Part shown: one piece after another, positions 1-11,848 of the stretch
How the letters are laid out: each line of letters opens with the position of its first letter
Position numbering within the stretch: position 1 is the first letter of the stretch
NCBI GenBank assembly: GCA_001599815.1
Contig: BCIA01000001.1
Span: 2,732,934-2,796,933, forward strand
Direction of reading: 5' to 3'
Source: Furcasterigmium furcatum
Lineage: Eukaryota; Ascomycota; Sordariomycetes; Glomerellales; Plectosphaerellaceae
DNA: 64,000 nt
Notes under the pieces: model-generated
What the model was told of the DNA's origin: nothing
Database searches by the model: none
The model's input: the letters and a program-made list of their open reading frames with translations, nothing else
Program-made: the position numbers and the translations under genes

Positions 1-310
1 CAGGTGAAGGTCCTGGCTGGACTTGAGGTGCTCGCGGTGGAAGTACTCGACAATGTTCTGGTGTCGGAGGTGGGAGAGGATTTGAAACTCGGCGTGAAGC
101 TGTTCACGCTCCTTGGCGGACATCTTGGAGTAGCTGATCTCCTTGCGGCACATGACGAGCCCGTCGTCCTTGCGCCGCACCTTTCGGATGACTCCGAAGG
201 AGCCATGGCCTATGATTCCATGTCAGAGTGCCGGACGGCGGCCGGGTGAGCATGGAGGGATGCATACCGATCTTCTCGAGCACCTCGTACTTGTCGCTTT
301 CTGTCGTCAT
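1..310 (-). CDS. NIMA-type serine/threonine protein kinase, N-terminal part (cut by window edge)
   Basis: The protein starts at 310 and runs off the left edge. Exon 1 is 310-268, the intron 267-210 and exon 2 209-1. The translation opens MTTESDKYEVLEKIG and continues HGSFGVIRKV, which is a kinase glycine-rich loop. Next come the VAIK-equivalent segment MCRKEISY (lysine in CRKEI) and the stretch QILSHLRHQNIVEYFHREH. This order and wording are typical of NIMA/KIN3 mitotic kinases, which drive mitotic entry and chromatin condensation. The catalytic loop and C-terminal coiled coil lie outside the window, so NIMA membership rests on the N-lobe only. The start is the first ATG in frame ahead of the conserved kinase sequence. 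Confidence 0.85.
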
Positions 311-796
311 GGTGAAGGGGGAAACGACAGAATTGCATTCAGGAAAACCCAAAGTCTACTTCCATAGATGTCTCTCTCGACATGTACAAGAACTTGGACC
401 TGCTATGGTTAGTAGTATGCACACGGCGTTGGTGTTGGAGGTGTCGAGGTCTGGTGATGCCGGGTTGCAACATCTGTGAGTGACTTCATGAGTGCACGGA
501 GAAGGTGAAGGTCCAGCCAGTAAACACTTGGCGGTGCTGCCATGGCAACGGCTCCACTCTTGACTTCGCGGGCCCGAAGATTTGCCGGCACCCCCACCTG
601 GTCGGTGCGCAATTCTCCCCGTTCATCACCAATCACCAATTGGCCCGTGCGTCGGTAGTGGCAATCGGCCTCCTCCAAGAAGGACTGGGAGAGATGAATC
701 ACTTGCACTTAATGAGCTCCATACAAACGGACAGCCTTCCTTTGTGCCTCTTGCGCCGGTTTTAGAAAACTATACTGCCGAGTGGCTGACTGGAAA
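311..796. other. Intergenic, divergent promoter region
   Basis: This 486 bp separates two divergently transcribed genes, the NIMA-type kinase on the left and the ankyrin/BTB gene on the right, and must carry both promoters. I see no TATA box, RNA gene or convincing open frame in it. Confidence 0.6.
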
Positions 797-2835
797 ATGG
801 TCCTGCACAAGGGAGCGCTGGAGGCTCAGCTCCGTGATGAAAATCAACTCATTCAGAGCGGTGTTCTCCGAGATGAGAACCCCTTGGACCTCTCGGAATC
901 CTTCAATGAATTCCTTCAGGCCTGCAGGAGAGGAGACCTGAAAGCCTGCCAGGAGCTCATCTCTGCCGGGGTCAACATCAACGGCAAAGATCGATTCGAC
1001 TACACGCCTCTGATAGTGGTGAGTGCTGTCAGGTCTTGGTTGTCAGAGGAGAGATTGCTCACTTGTAGCAACTAGGCGAGTCTGTGTGGCCATTTCGAGC
1101 TTGTACAACTGCTTCTTGAGTCTGGTATGGCCTCAGAAACACCCGGGAGGTTCCAGGGCTGACGTCTTTCAAAGGTGCTCTCGCCGAGCGGAACACCTTT
1201 CAAGGAGAGCGTTGCATCTACAATGCCCTCAACGACCGCATCAGGAACCTGCTGCTGGCGTACGACTACTCAAAATCCACTGACCCTCTCCAGCCATGGT
1301 CGTCACACATCACATCCCTCCTCGGACGGGACCAGCCCAAGACGTCAGACATCAGCTTGAACGCCGCCTCAGATTCTTTCCAGCTCCACAAATTCATCCT
1401 TTCCTCGCGGTCACCGTACTTCAAGAGAAAACTGGCTGAGGCATCCAATACACCGAGCTGGAACTTGCCATCTACGATTCCCGCGGATGCATTCCGGCTC
1501 GTCCTGCGATACCTGTATCTCGGCGACATCCCCAAGGACCTGGTTGACCCGAGGAGCATGACCACAGAGGAGGAGGTCCTGACTAGTGCTGATAAGATCA
1601 GCAAGCAGCTGGAGATTCCGAAGCTCTGGGAGGCCATTCTCACGACAGACCGACGGCTTGCCCGGCAACGGTACCAAGACGAGGTGGATCGGGCGCAGCA
1701 GCAAATCGAGGGGTTCTTTCGGGAGCAAGTCCTCGGCCACAAGATGATTGTCGAATCTAAGAAGGTCGATAAGGTCAAGTGGCAGAAGGGCAACGCAATT
1801 TTTGCCGACTGTCTGCTGCGAGCTGACGAGGCCGAAGGCCTTGATGAGACCCAGGGCGACGAGGACGACGCGCCCAGACTCTTCAATGGCATCCCCCTGG
1901 GTCCAGCAAGATCGGAAGAGACCAAGAATATCAGACGGTCCGTCCTGTTCCCCGTGCATAAGGCCATGCTCCTCCGCAGCCCGTACTTCGAGACCATGTT
2001 CTCGAGTGAGTTCAAGGAGGCACAGGAGGGAGAGCACCTCCACGTCATCACGGTCGACTGCATACCCGAAGTACTCGAAGTCATCCTCACTTTCCTCTAC
2101 ACGGAAAAGACGGACTTCAGGCTCGAAGTCGCCCTGGACGTACTGTATACCGCGGACATGCTCTTCCTGGACAAGCTCAAGACCAAGGCGGCACAGGTCA
2201 TCAGCACTCTCGGCAGCGGCAATACCAATGTTCTCGTCGACCGCACCCACGGCGGCGCTGCGGACGAGAGGGAGGCTGTCGAGATGGAGCCAATCAATAT
2301 TTACGACGTCATCCATGCGGCATGGGATCTCAGAGTACAGCGTCTCGAAGAGTTCGCGGCGCGGTACCTGGCCTACCGATTGGAGGATTACATCGACGAA
2401 GAAGACTTTTCAGATCTCATCAAGCGGAGTGCCGAGCGGCTCAAGACCCGTGAGGAGACAGATACGATCGAGTTGCTCGACGATATCCGGTACTATCTCT
2501 CGGAGCGATTCCGTCTGCGCTTTGAAGACGCCGGACTTGACGAGATGATGGATGAAGAGGGCGAGATCAACGCCGCCGCGGCTGCGGCAATAGCGACAGC
2601 GAGTGGCGGAGGAGAGCCGATAGAGAGGGACGGTGCTACCCCGGCCAACCTCAATGGCGGCGAAGGTCAGACACTCGACCCCGAGCCTCCTGCAACAGCC
2701 ATAGGCGAAGACGGCGGCGTGCAGACATTGGATGGAAAGGAAGTTGAGGATGAGTTCGAATCTGACGCTATCAACTACCAGATTCTTCTCGGAAAGATCG
2801 ATGTCATGTTGGAGAGGCTCAAGCTAGACGCATAG
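797..2835 (+). CDS. Ankyrin repeat and double BTB/POZ domain protein
   Basis: Three exons (797-1018, 1076-1124, 1175-2835) give 643 residues. Ankyrin-like sequence occupies about residues 25-100 (ACRRGDLKACQELISAGVNINGKD, then SLCGHFELVQLLLESGA). A first BTB domain lies at about 145-225 (FQLHKFILSSRSPYFKRKL) and a second at about 345-440 (VHKAMLLRSPYFETMFSSEF). The C-terminus is acidic and low in complexity. Proteins of this layout usually act as substrate adaptors for cullin-3 ubiquitin ligases; that role is family inference. The second exon is only 49 nt, and its borders are fixed by the continuous reading LLLESGALAERNTFQGERC across the junction. A shadow frame starting at 1357 is simply the 3' part of exon 3. 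Confidence 0.88.
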
Positions 2836-3062
2836 AGGTCCATTACATGGGGAATAGATATAACGACGTAAACGATGATGCAAGAATCGCACGAAGAGAG
2901 CTACGAGCAGTGGCATTTGCACACATTCATTACTTCTGCTCGAATTCGACCTGCATCATCTGGTATCGCTGCTTCTGTTCGTACAAAGTCTTCTGGACCG
3001 GGCGTTGTCTCAACGCTAAACAGCACATTCATCATCAGGTCCCTCATGACCCGGCCGAGGAA

Positions 3063-4563
3063 TCAAGAAGAGGGAATAATGTTGCCCTCCTCATCATACC
3101 TCTCCACGACGTAGTGCTCCGTGGCCTTCCGCAGCCTCCTCTCCACAGCCGCCTCGCGAATATCCCGCTCTCGGTCAAGCTGCTTCTTCGCGTCCGCTGC
3201 CAGCTGCTTCATCTGGAACTTCACATCCCTAGTGTGAATCCCATACCAGCCCTGGTGCGGTTTGCACCTCTTCTTGTCGCATATGTTCTTGCCGTCGCCG
3301 GAGAGCACGCTGCCGTGATCGAGGCTGTTGGAGCGGAAGATCTCCTTGCCCTCATCCGTGTTGATAAACCGCGCGAAGGGGGCCTGCACGCCGACAGTGT
3401 CGAGACGGAAGTCGTACCCGCAGGCCGCATCATCGAGCTGCTTAGAGGCAATGAGCGCCTTGCGGCGCTCTGAGGCGAGGTCCAGGAGCTGGAGCATCTT
3501 TTGGCACATGACGATCTCTTCGCCCATCTTATAACGCTCGGCTGCGGAGGACTGGAGGAGGTGTTCTTCCTCGTCACTCAGAGTACCAGGAGCAAGAGCA
3601 TTCTTTGACTCGGAGCCATCATCTACAACAGTTGTTAGTACTGAGATCACACGTGGGACAGACAGGGGAATACCGACCCTCCTCGTCAGGCGGTGCGTAC
3701 GGCCTCGGGGTGACGTTGAGTGTGCCCGCCTTCTTGTCCACCTTGACCAGATCGCTTCCCAGCAACGCCACGAACTCCTCCTGGGTTAGCTCCTCTCGCA
3801 TGGAGGGCTTGACGGAACTCTTTCTCGGCAGCGTGGCAACGAGCCTCTCCCACCACATCTGCTTGTGTTCGTCCGAGCAGAAGGCGCTTCGCTCGTTCGC
3901 CTCTCGGCCGTCATAGAAGCGCGCAGGCTTCTTGCAATTGCGGTACGAACACGTCTTCTTGAACACGGTGCGTACGCCGCGGTCCTCGTCGGCGCAGTTG
4001 GGGCACACGAAGCGCTCGATGAGGTTCTCGCCGACCTCCTTGTCGATCTGCACGCACTCGCCGTGGAACCAGTCCTCGCAGAGGTCGCATCCTATCATGA
4101 ACCGGTGGTCGTCCGGCCCACGACAGATACAATACGGTCCGTGGTCAGACTCTTCGTCGTCATCCTCCCCGGCGTCCGGCGCGTCGTCATCTGAGCCCCG
4201 GGCAGAGCCGGCCTTCTTCGAGGGCTGCTTCTTGACGGACTTGGGGCCGCCGGTCGCAGCTCCCTTGGCGCGCCTGGGGACCTTCTTTACTGTAGTAGCC
4301 TGGCCTTTCTTCTTAGAAGCCATGCTTGGGGTTTCTGTCGATTCGAGGATGGTTGTGTTTGGGAGTGAAGAGGAGTTGATGCCAGGTGGCGGAGCTGGGG
4401 AGGCGGAATGTGAGGTTGGGAGGAACTGCGTGGATGTGTAAACGCCTGTTGAGGTTTCCGTGCCGTTTTGAGAGGGTGCATCGGTCATCTCGAGGTCTTC
4501 GTCTCGGCGCATGTCCATCATGCCCGTTCCCGCGCCGGGGGCGGGTGAGCTGGACGAATCCAT
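3063..4563 (-). CDS. spp1: PHD-finger protein of the COMPASS (Set1) complex, Spp1-like
   Basis: Exon 1 is 4563-3678 and exon 2 3622-3063, giving 481 residues. The first 140 residues are Ser/Pro-rich, then Lys-rich, then acidic. A PHD finger follows at about 144-190 (YCICRGPDDHRFMIGCDLC, DWFHGEC, VCPNC). A second Cys/His cluster lies at about 205-235 (CSYRNCKKPARFYDG, AFCSDEHKQ). The C-terminal half is charged and helical, containing CGYDF and HQGWYGIHTRD. This PHD plus second cysteine cluster is the pattern of Spp1/Cps40, which helps the Set1 methyltransferase bind methylated H3K4 in the nucleus. The intron uses the uncommon donor GTCGGT with a TACTAAC branch site; the nearby GTATTC donor would put a TGA in frame. 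It is head-to-head with SCO1 and convergent with the BTB gene. Confidence 0.87.
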
Positions 4564-4935
4564 CTCAGTGCCGTTCGTCGGTCGCGGATTGAAACAAACG
4601 CATCCAACATAAACAGAGATGAGCGGCAGGTGTATACTTTCAAACGAATTTTTGGACGGTTTGCGACAGCTTGAAAGAGTTGTGTGATGGCGAGTTATCA
4701 ATCCCTAAATTCACATTGAGGGTGAGCGGGTTCACTTGAAATGTTCTCGGTGAGAACCTTCACCGAAACTAGCGGCAATTCGCCGGACTTACGTAACCCC
4801 ATGGCCCGATCATTTTTTGAATTGGTAACTCGAGCTTCAACAAGCGACAGAGCTCAAGAATCTTACGATCCAACAGGTGACTGGAGCTTGGAGGTCGACA
4901 ACCACCCACTTTTGTCATCACAGCAATCGTCAAGC
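4564..4935. promoter_or_regulatory. Shared divergent promoter of the Spp1-like and SCO1 genes
   Basis: This is a 372-bp gap between two start codons facing away from each other. It is AT-richer than the flanking coding DNA and must hold both promoters. I see no clear TATA box, so transcription may be TATA-less. Confidence 0.55.
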
Positions 4936-5928
4936 ATGGCAAACGCTTTTGCGCCCTCGAGGGCACTCCTCCGCAACGTGCTCAGCGCTTCGCGACAATG
5001 CCGACGATGCCTTTCCCAGACGACAACAACCAGCCCATTGAGGCCGACAGCGACGACCACCGCAATGCAGCTGAGGCCAATGGAGCTCCAGAAGAGGCAC
5101 AAGAGCGGTGTCTTCAAGACGATCGAGGAGGCAAAGAGCCGATATAGGGCAGGGGTACGCTTGGAAGCTCTTCTCCTGGAATTCTGAAAGATGATGGAGC
5201 TAACCGCATCGTGTAGCCTTTCTCCTGGAAGGCCGGTCTCCTGTTCGTGGCCACTGCCGGCGGCCTCATGTGGTACTTCGAGTTCGAGAAGGAGCGCATG
5301 CACCGAAAGCGCATCGCAGAGTCAACCAAGGGCGTTGGCAGGCCCAAGGTTGGCGGCCCATTCGAGCTGATCGACCATAATGGCAACAGGTTCACCAGCG
5401 AGGACATGAAGGGTCGATATGCGCTGGTACGTTCACTACCCCAGGAATAATCCCCCACGGTCCGGACTGTACTGATGGAGGCCAATCCAGGTGTACTTCG
5501 GCTTCAGCCACTGCCCCGACATCTGCCCCGACGAGCTCGACAAGATGGCGCAAATGTTCGACAAGGTCGAGGAGCAGCGGCCGGGCTCCCTGCTGCCCAT
5601 CTTCGTCACATGCGACCCCGCGCGCGACACGCCCAAGGTGCTGACGGAGTACCTCGCCGAATTCCACCCCAAGTTCATCGGCCTGACCGGGTCGTACGAC
5701 GACATCAAGGGCATGTGCAAGAAGTACAGGGTGTACTTCAGCACACCGCAGAACGTGGCGCCGGGACAGGACTACCTCGTGGACCACAGCATCTACTTCT
5801 ACCTGATGGATCCGGAGGGAGACTTTGTCGAGGCGCTGGGCAGGCAGCACTCTCCGACTGCGGGTGCCAAGCTGATGCTGGACCACATGAATGACTGGTC
5901 GGGCGAACTGAAGAAGGGTAGCATCTGA
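4936..5928 (+). CDS. sco1: SCO1 family mitochondrial copper chaperone for cytochrome c oxidase
   Basis: Exons 4936-5154, 5217-5426 and 5491-5928 encode 288 residues. The N-terminus is rich in Arg, Ser and Thr without acidic residues, as expected for a mitochondrial presequence. One membrane segment follows at about 77-93 (AGLLFVATAGGLMWYF). The soluble thioredoxin-like domain starts at GRPKVGGPFEL. The copper-binding CPDIC motif is at Cys151/Cys155 and the third ligand is His242 in YLVDHS. SCO1 sits in the inner membrane facing the intermembrane space and delivers copper to the CuA site of Cox2. All key residues are present. The third exon begins right before the copper motif. Length matches fungal Sco1 proteins. 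Confidence 0.95.
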
Positions 5929-6390
5929 GGGGGTGTCACCAAAGAATACCCTGTATGGTAGATCTGGTCGACGGATCTTGTATAACACTGTGCTCGTAGT
6001 GTATGTATGGAAGGGGGAGCGGATAGACGTTGCAGAGATTACCACTCAATGTGCAGACTACTCGTATTCGACAATTCAATGCCAATACTATTTACCCGAC
6101 TCGCGACTTGGCACTCCAGGACAGGGTTTTGTAGCAATGATTGTTGCTGCAAAAGAACAGCTTGAGTCGAGAGTCTTCAATGGCGCATGGCTCGATCTCG
6201 TGATGACTAAGCTCGCACCCGGAGGGTGCTGAGACAGGAGGCCATTGTTTCCGATAGGATTGACTCAGTCCCGACATCAAGATCACCACTGGCACTGAAT
6301 CAACACTCCCCCGCAGTCTGCAATAGAGAAGTGTGTTGTTACACAGACCGAGTCAACGGAAACCCTTAGAAGCCTCATGGTGGGAGGAAG
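5929..6390. other. Intergenic between SCO1 and the HAD hydrolase
   Basis: This 462 bp between two co-directional genes contains the 3' end of SCO1 and the promoter of the next gene. Nothing else was recognised. Confidence 0.5.
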
Positions 6391-7848
6391 ATGAGGCCTT
6401 CCCTGAGAGTCGCCGGGTTCGCCCAAGCGGCGCGAGTGTCGAGGACGTCACGTCAAAGCCCAGCGCCATTCTCGACATCCAGTGCCGTCAGCAGGACGCG
6501 ATGTGCTTCGAGCCTGACGTGTCGAATAGGCTCTGCTGGCCATGATAAGAGGCAGGGATCTTCGAGGGGAGCAGGATGCTTGGCGACCTCCCGGCCGTAC
6601 AGCATCAAGTCGACCACCGAGCCAGTATTCCACACCGGCGAGGCGCCCTCATTTGCATTCGCATTCGAGTAAGTTGTGGATGAAGATTTCCTGGTTATAT
6701 TCTAACGAGTTGCAGCATCGACGGGGTCTTGCTTCATGTAGCCAAGCCAATCCCCGGCGCAGCAGAGTCGTTGAAGTACCTCCAGGACAACAACATCCCC
6801 TTCATTCTGTTGACGAACGGAGGCGGAAAGCATGAGACCGACCGCGTCAAGGACTTGAGCTCCAAGCTCGGCGTTCCCCTGTCTGTCGACAATTTTGTCC
6901 AGTCACACACTCCCTTCCAGGAGCTGGTGCATGGCCCTCAGGGTTTGAGCGACAAGACCGTTCTCCTCACGGGGGCTGATGCCCAGAAGTGCCGTGATAT
7001 TGCAGAGAGGTACGAAGAGATCATGTGTACTTTGATGTGGCACCCCAGGACTGACATGCGTGCCCAGATACGGTTTCAAGAGCGTCATCACGCCGGCGGA
7101 CGTCTTGCGCGCACATCCCGACGTCTGGCCGTTTGAGCCTCTCATGGAGTCTCTCTACGAAAGCACTGCACGCCCCTTACCCCGGCCGCTCCATACGGGC
7201 AAGCCGCACATCCAGGACAGCGACGCGCTGAAGGTCGACGCCATCTTCGTTTTCAACGACCCGCGGGACTGGGCCCTCGACATCCAGATCATCACGGACC
7301 TGCTTCTGTCGCGACAGGGCATCCTGGGCACTTACTCACCCAAGAACGGCGACACATCGCTTCCCAACAACGGCTGGCAGCAAGATGGGCAACCGCCGCT
7401 CATTTTCTCCAACGCGGACCTTTTCTGGTCCACGACATACCATCAGCCGCGCTTCGGTCAGGGGGCGTTCCAGGCGGCCGTGGGAGGCATCTGGTCGAAG
7501 ATCACGGGAGGAAAGGAGCTGCGGAAGACGCTGTACGGAAAGCCGTTCGCCGAGACCTACCGGTACGCGGAGCGGGTGCTCAACACGCACCGGGAGCAGG
7601 TTCTGGGGGCCGACAGTGGCAAGACACTGAAGCCGCTCAAGACGGTGTACATGGTGGGCGACAACCCCGAGAGCGACATTCGCGGCGCCAATGAGTACGA
7701 CAGCAAGCACGGGACGGAGTGGACGTCGGTGCTGGTGAAGACGGGGGTTTGGAGTCCTGAGAGGGGCGACGGGGGGATCAAGCCCAAGATGATCGTGGAC
7801 GATGTCAAGGCTGCTGTTGAGTGGGCGCTGAAGAGGGAGGGCCACTGA
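6391..7848 (+). CDS. CECR5-like HAD-superfamily hydrolase, probably mitochondrial
   Basis: Exons 6391-6668, 6716-7009 and 7068-7848 encode 450 residues. The first 90 residues are Arg/Ser-rich and read like a mitochondrial targeting peptide. The HAD motif I, FDIDGV, spans the first junction, with Asp93 as likely nucleophile and Asp95 as acid/base. Motif II is in ILLTNGGG, and motif IV is VYMVGDNPESDIRGA near the C-terminus. The order and the long cap region (FNDPRDWALDIQ, FSNADLFW) fit the eukaryotic CECR5/TIGR01456 branch of HAD phosphatases, whose substrate is not established. The start is the first in-frame ATG that keeps the presequence. Confidence 0.9.
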
Positions 7849-9045
7849 GGTCATCGGTAGACAGACCTATTGCATGGCGGTGAGCCTGTCGGGAGTATTG
7901 TAGATTTGAGGCTCTAGACGCATCTCGCGGTCGCTCTCTGGGCATGCTGCCGGGGCGGGCCATCGTCGGGGTACTTGTATGTAGTACTTGGGATGATCCT
8001 CCCTGCATGGATAGCGTCTTGGAATTTCACAAAACCCAACAATAGGATATGGGATTTTACCCACGTGCAGATGAGCGCGTACAGTCTGCCGTGAAGTTGA
8101 AATGCCAAGTTCGAGGCCACACGGCAGCACCTCCCTGAGATGGAAACTTGCCCCTCTTACGTCATACCCACCTCACCTTACCTAGACCGCTGGCAGGTGC
8201 CTGGCAATTGGACGGACCCGGATGCCGGACGGCAGTGCATCCAATGTTGGTGCTCCAGGACCGTGGCAAGCCGCCCAGACTGGCCGCTAGCGCTCCCTGA
8301 CGCCGCGTCCAGCGATCACATGGGTCGGGTGCCCCTGGGGTCGGGTGGTTTGGGGCGGCGACTCGGTGACGAGGCTCCACCAGCCTGTCCGAAGCAGGAT
8401 GCCCAGGTGGATGGCACCGGGTTGGGAGCTGGATGGGCCCACGGCTAGTGTCCTCTTTCCTCCTTTTCTGGTAGGTCGAGTCGTGCAGTTCGTTCCTTCT
8501 CGTGGGCCCTCACAATCTGGGACACACCGAAATCCAATCCATCGAAAAAATCCCACCCCCGGCCGCTCTCTCCCATCTTATCCACCCTCTGCTGGCCGCC
8601 GTTATCGCCACCAGCAGACAGACGGCACCCGTCATTCATCCCTCACCCGACGCTTGTCTGACATCCGCCCTGCCTGCCCTGTGCGACTCGACTCTACTTA
8701 CACTCCGCCTCTCATCATCCCACCGCATACAATCGTCATCCGTCGCCCGCGATAAGAACGGGAGGACACCCCAGCGAACAGCACCCGTGGCGCGGCACAA
8801 GGAATCTCCCTCTCCACTGCACCTATGAGACTGCGCCCTCGGCACTCTGAGATCACGCGACAGTCTCACGGATCGAGTTGCCTCATTCAACCATCCAAGA
8901 CCCCAGTAGCCCCGACGCACACGGCGCACAAGCCACCTGCTCGCGTGTCCGTCCTTCGTCCCTCCGGCGGTCCAGACCTGACGAGAAGGACGTTGTCGTA
9001 TTAGGCTGGTTCTTCTGTGTGTGTCCTTCTTGACTCGCCGCCGCC
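7849..9045. promoter_or_regulatory. Long upstream region and pyrimidine-rich leader of choline kinase
   Basis: This 1.2 kb between two + strand genes becomes strongly C/T-rich from about 8500 to 9000, typical of a fungal promoter and 5' leader. Small open frames overlap in both directions but none looks like protein. The context of the downstream start, GCCGCCATG, is close to optimal. Confidence 0.5.
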
Positions 9046-11642
9046 ATGTCCGAGTCACCTTCTCTCAACCCCAATGGCCTTCCCCTCAGATCCGCGTTGA
9101 AGACTGAGGATGACAACGACAGGCCTACTCCACAGAGCTCATCAAGTAAAGGTTCGTAGGACCTTCTAGCCCTGCTTGCCTCTCCTTGTCTCACCCGCGT
9201 GTTTGCCCCTCATCATTCATCGTCAGTCGGCGGGGTGTGTTTGTGCGTTGCCGTTCATGTGTGGCTGGCTGGCTGGCTGGCTGGGGATCAAATTCCCTGA
9301 CAAGGTCAAAATACCTTGTCCATACCCGACGATACTAACACTCCCACAGTCGTGCAAATCGCAGAGCCGGAGCAAGACCCAGCGCCGGAGCCGGAGCCGG
9401 AGCCCCAAGTCTGCGACTTCTCTTCACCAAGACGCCAATTCTCCGCCAACATCGCAAAGAGACTGAGCGGACGCCCTCCAACGCTCTCCAGTTGCTCATC
9501 GCAGACTTCGATGGCGAGCGCCGGAGTCGACATGGTTCGGTCGCCCGACGCTATGGAAGATTCTGTAGAGTTCAGCGAACAACCACGCCGTAAGCAGCAG
9601 TACGTGAGCCAGAAGCTGCTCTCACAGGTCTCTGACTGGCTGGAGCATGAGCGTCGGAAGAAGGAAAGCCGCGACGCTCATGGCCACTCCCATGCAGCGT
9701 CTCGTTGGAGGCGCCACGACAAGAAGCATGAGGGCGATGACCAAAACCACATCCTCCGCTCGCGGACAGACTCCATCGACTCCAACTCCAGCGAGGTCGC
9801 CCTCGACAAGCTCCAGCGCATCTTGGAGGACAACATGAGCGCCCTCGGCCTGGATTCCATCCCGCGATCCGGGCCCCGGCTTTCGGGACGGCCCTCGCTG
9901 AACCGCCACAAGAAGTCGAGCTCTCGCACCCTGCTTCAGCGTGCCGCCAGCTCCGACACGGAGTATGTCGACGGCGACGCCATGGTCCCGAGCTGTGACG
10001 CCGTTCTTGATAATACCAAGACGCTCAGCTACAACGCCGGCAAGAGCTCTGAGTGCCTCGTCGCAGCCGGGAAAGCAGAGGCCAAGGAACGCGAGGCATG
10101 GTGCGTCTTCAGAAACGAGATCATCCGCCTCACCCACACCCTGCGGATCAAGGGCTGGAGACAGGTGCCGCTCGACGCAGGCGATCGAATCTCGGTGCAG
10201 AGACTTAGCGGAGCTCTGACCAATGCCGTCTATGTCGTCACGCCGCCCGATGATCTCGAGAAGATCACCGGAAGGAAGCTGCCCAACAAGCTCCTTTTGC
10301 GAATTTACGGCCCCCAGGTCGAGCACCTCATCGACCGCGAGAAGGAACTGAGCGTGCTCCGGAGGCTGGCGCGAAAGAAGATCGGCCCGAGACTTCTCGG
10401 CACCTTCACCAACGGACGCTTCGAGCAGTACTTCAACTCGACCACCCTGACGCCGGAGAACCTGCGCGAGCCGGAGACGTCCAGGCAGATTGCGAAGCGC
10501 ATGAGGGAGCTGCACGACGGCATCGAGGTGCTGGAGACTGAACGAGAAGGTGGCCCTGCCGTTTGGAACAACTGGGACAAGTGGCTTAACAATGTTGAGA
10601 AGAGGGTTACTCCCATCGACGAGGAGACCAAGGCCAACATGGCCAACGGGTGCCGCAAGTCCATCTTTCCAGGCCAGGGGTTCGTATGCGGCGTGGAGTG
10701 GCCGAAGTTCAGGGCAATGGTTGAGAAATATCGTGCCTACCTGGCCAGCATATACCAGACCCAAGCCAACATCAATGCCCGCATGGTCTTCGCTCACAAC
10801 GATGTAAGCACAGGTTTTCCGTTTCTTCGCCGGCCCTCCCCCGCCGGGCGTCGTCTACATACATATATAATAATTACTGACGTGCGACATTTATTACACA
10901 GACCCAATACGGCAACATCCTACGAGTGCGACCGGACGACGCCAAGTCGCCCCTGCTGCAGCCGGCAAATGAGCACAAGCAGCTGGTCGTGATCGACTTT
11001 GAGTATGCTTCCGCTAATGTGCCCGGCATGGAGTTCGCCAATCATTTCACGGAGTGGATGTACGATTACCATGACGCCATCGCGCCACACAGCCTCCATC
11101 CCGAGCGGTTCCCCAGGGTCGAGGAGCAGCGCCGCTTCGTCAAAGCCTATGTCGACCACCGCCCAGAGTTCCCGCACGCCGGGTCGACGCCACGGCTCTC
11201 CCCGCTCGACACCCCCACGGGGGGCACCACGCCGGCTTTCGGCGCGACCAGCTCATCGAGCTCGATTGTGGACTTCATGCTCGATGCCCGCGTGCCGCAG
11301 TCCCAGTGGACCGAGGCCGAGCGCCAGCGCGAGGAGCAGACGGACAAGATGGTCAACGAGCTCATAGAGGAGGCGAAGCTGTGGCGCCCCATCAACAGTG
11401 CCTTCTGGATCGCCTGGGGCCTCGTGCAGGCCAACGTCCCCGGCGTTGACGGCTGCGAGGAGGCGTCGGATGCTAAGTCGGAGGGCAGCACGGATGAGGA
11501 CGAGGATGAGGAGTTTGACTACCTCAGCTACGCGCAGGATCGGGCTCTCTTCTTCTGGGGCGACTGTGTGCTCAGGGGGCTCATCAAGCTGGAGGAGCTG
11601 CCGGAGGATGTCAGGGCACGTCTGCATCTTGTGGACAGGTGA
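9046..11642 (+). CDS. Choline kinase (choline/ethanolamine kinase family)
   Basis: Exons 9046-9151, 9350-10803 and 10902-11642 encode 766 residues. The kinase fold begins near residue 280 (RVQ-like segment RLSGALTNAVYVV). It contains NKLLLRIYGPQVEHLIDRE and FEQYF. The Brenner-type motif HND falls at about residue 519 at the end of exon 2, and the metal-binding stretch VVIDFEYASANVPGME at about 550. These are diagnostic of choline/ethanolamine kinases, which phosphorylate choline with ATP in the first step of the CDP-choline route to phosphatidylcholine. About 270 N-terminal residues are Ser/Arg-rich and disordered, with a Pro-Glu repeat near 9370-9405; a similar acidic tract interrupts the C-terminal lobe (DEDEDEEFD). 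The first intron holds a GGCT tandem repeat. Confidence 0.92.
9260..9284 (+). repeat. GGCT tetranucleotide repeat in intron 1 of choline kinase
   Basis: A short simple repeat of about five GGCT units lies inside the first intron of the choline kinase gene. It is likely length-variable and has no coding effect. Confidence 0.75.
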
Positions 11643-11848
11643 GGAATCGGCATGGTTGGTAGCATAGTCCAGCGTCAAAACATCATAGTTGGAGGTAGCA
11701 GCGTCAGTTCGAATGCAAAGTGCGAGAAACACCTCATTGTGCGATGATTGTGCCCCTACCTTCAAGTATCACCAGAGACCACACACACCGTAGCATCAAA
11801 CTCGTTAATTCATCGCTTACTGTTTGTTATCCTGCGTGTCTCATTCCC

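Noticed and set aside
9622..10797. 391-codon minus-strand frame
   Set aside because: Antisense shadow of choline kinase exon 2.
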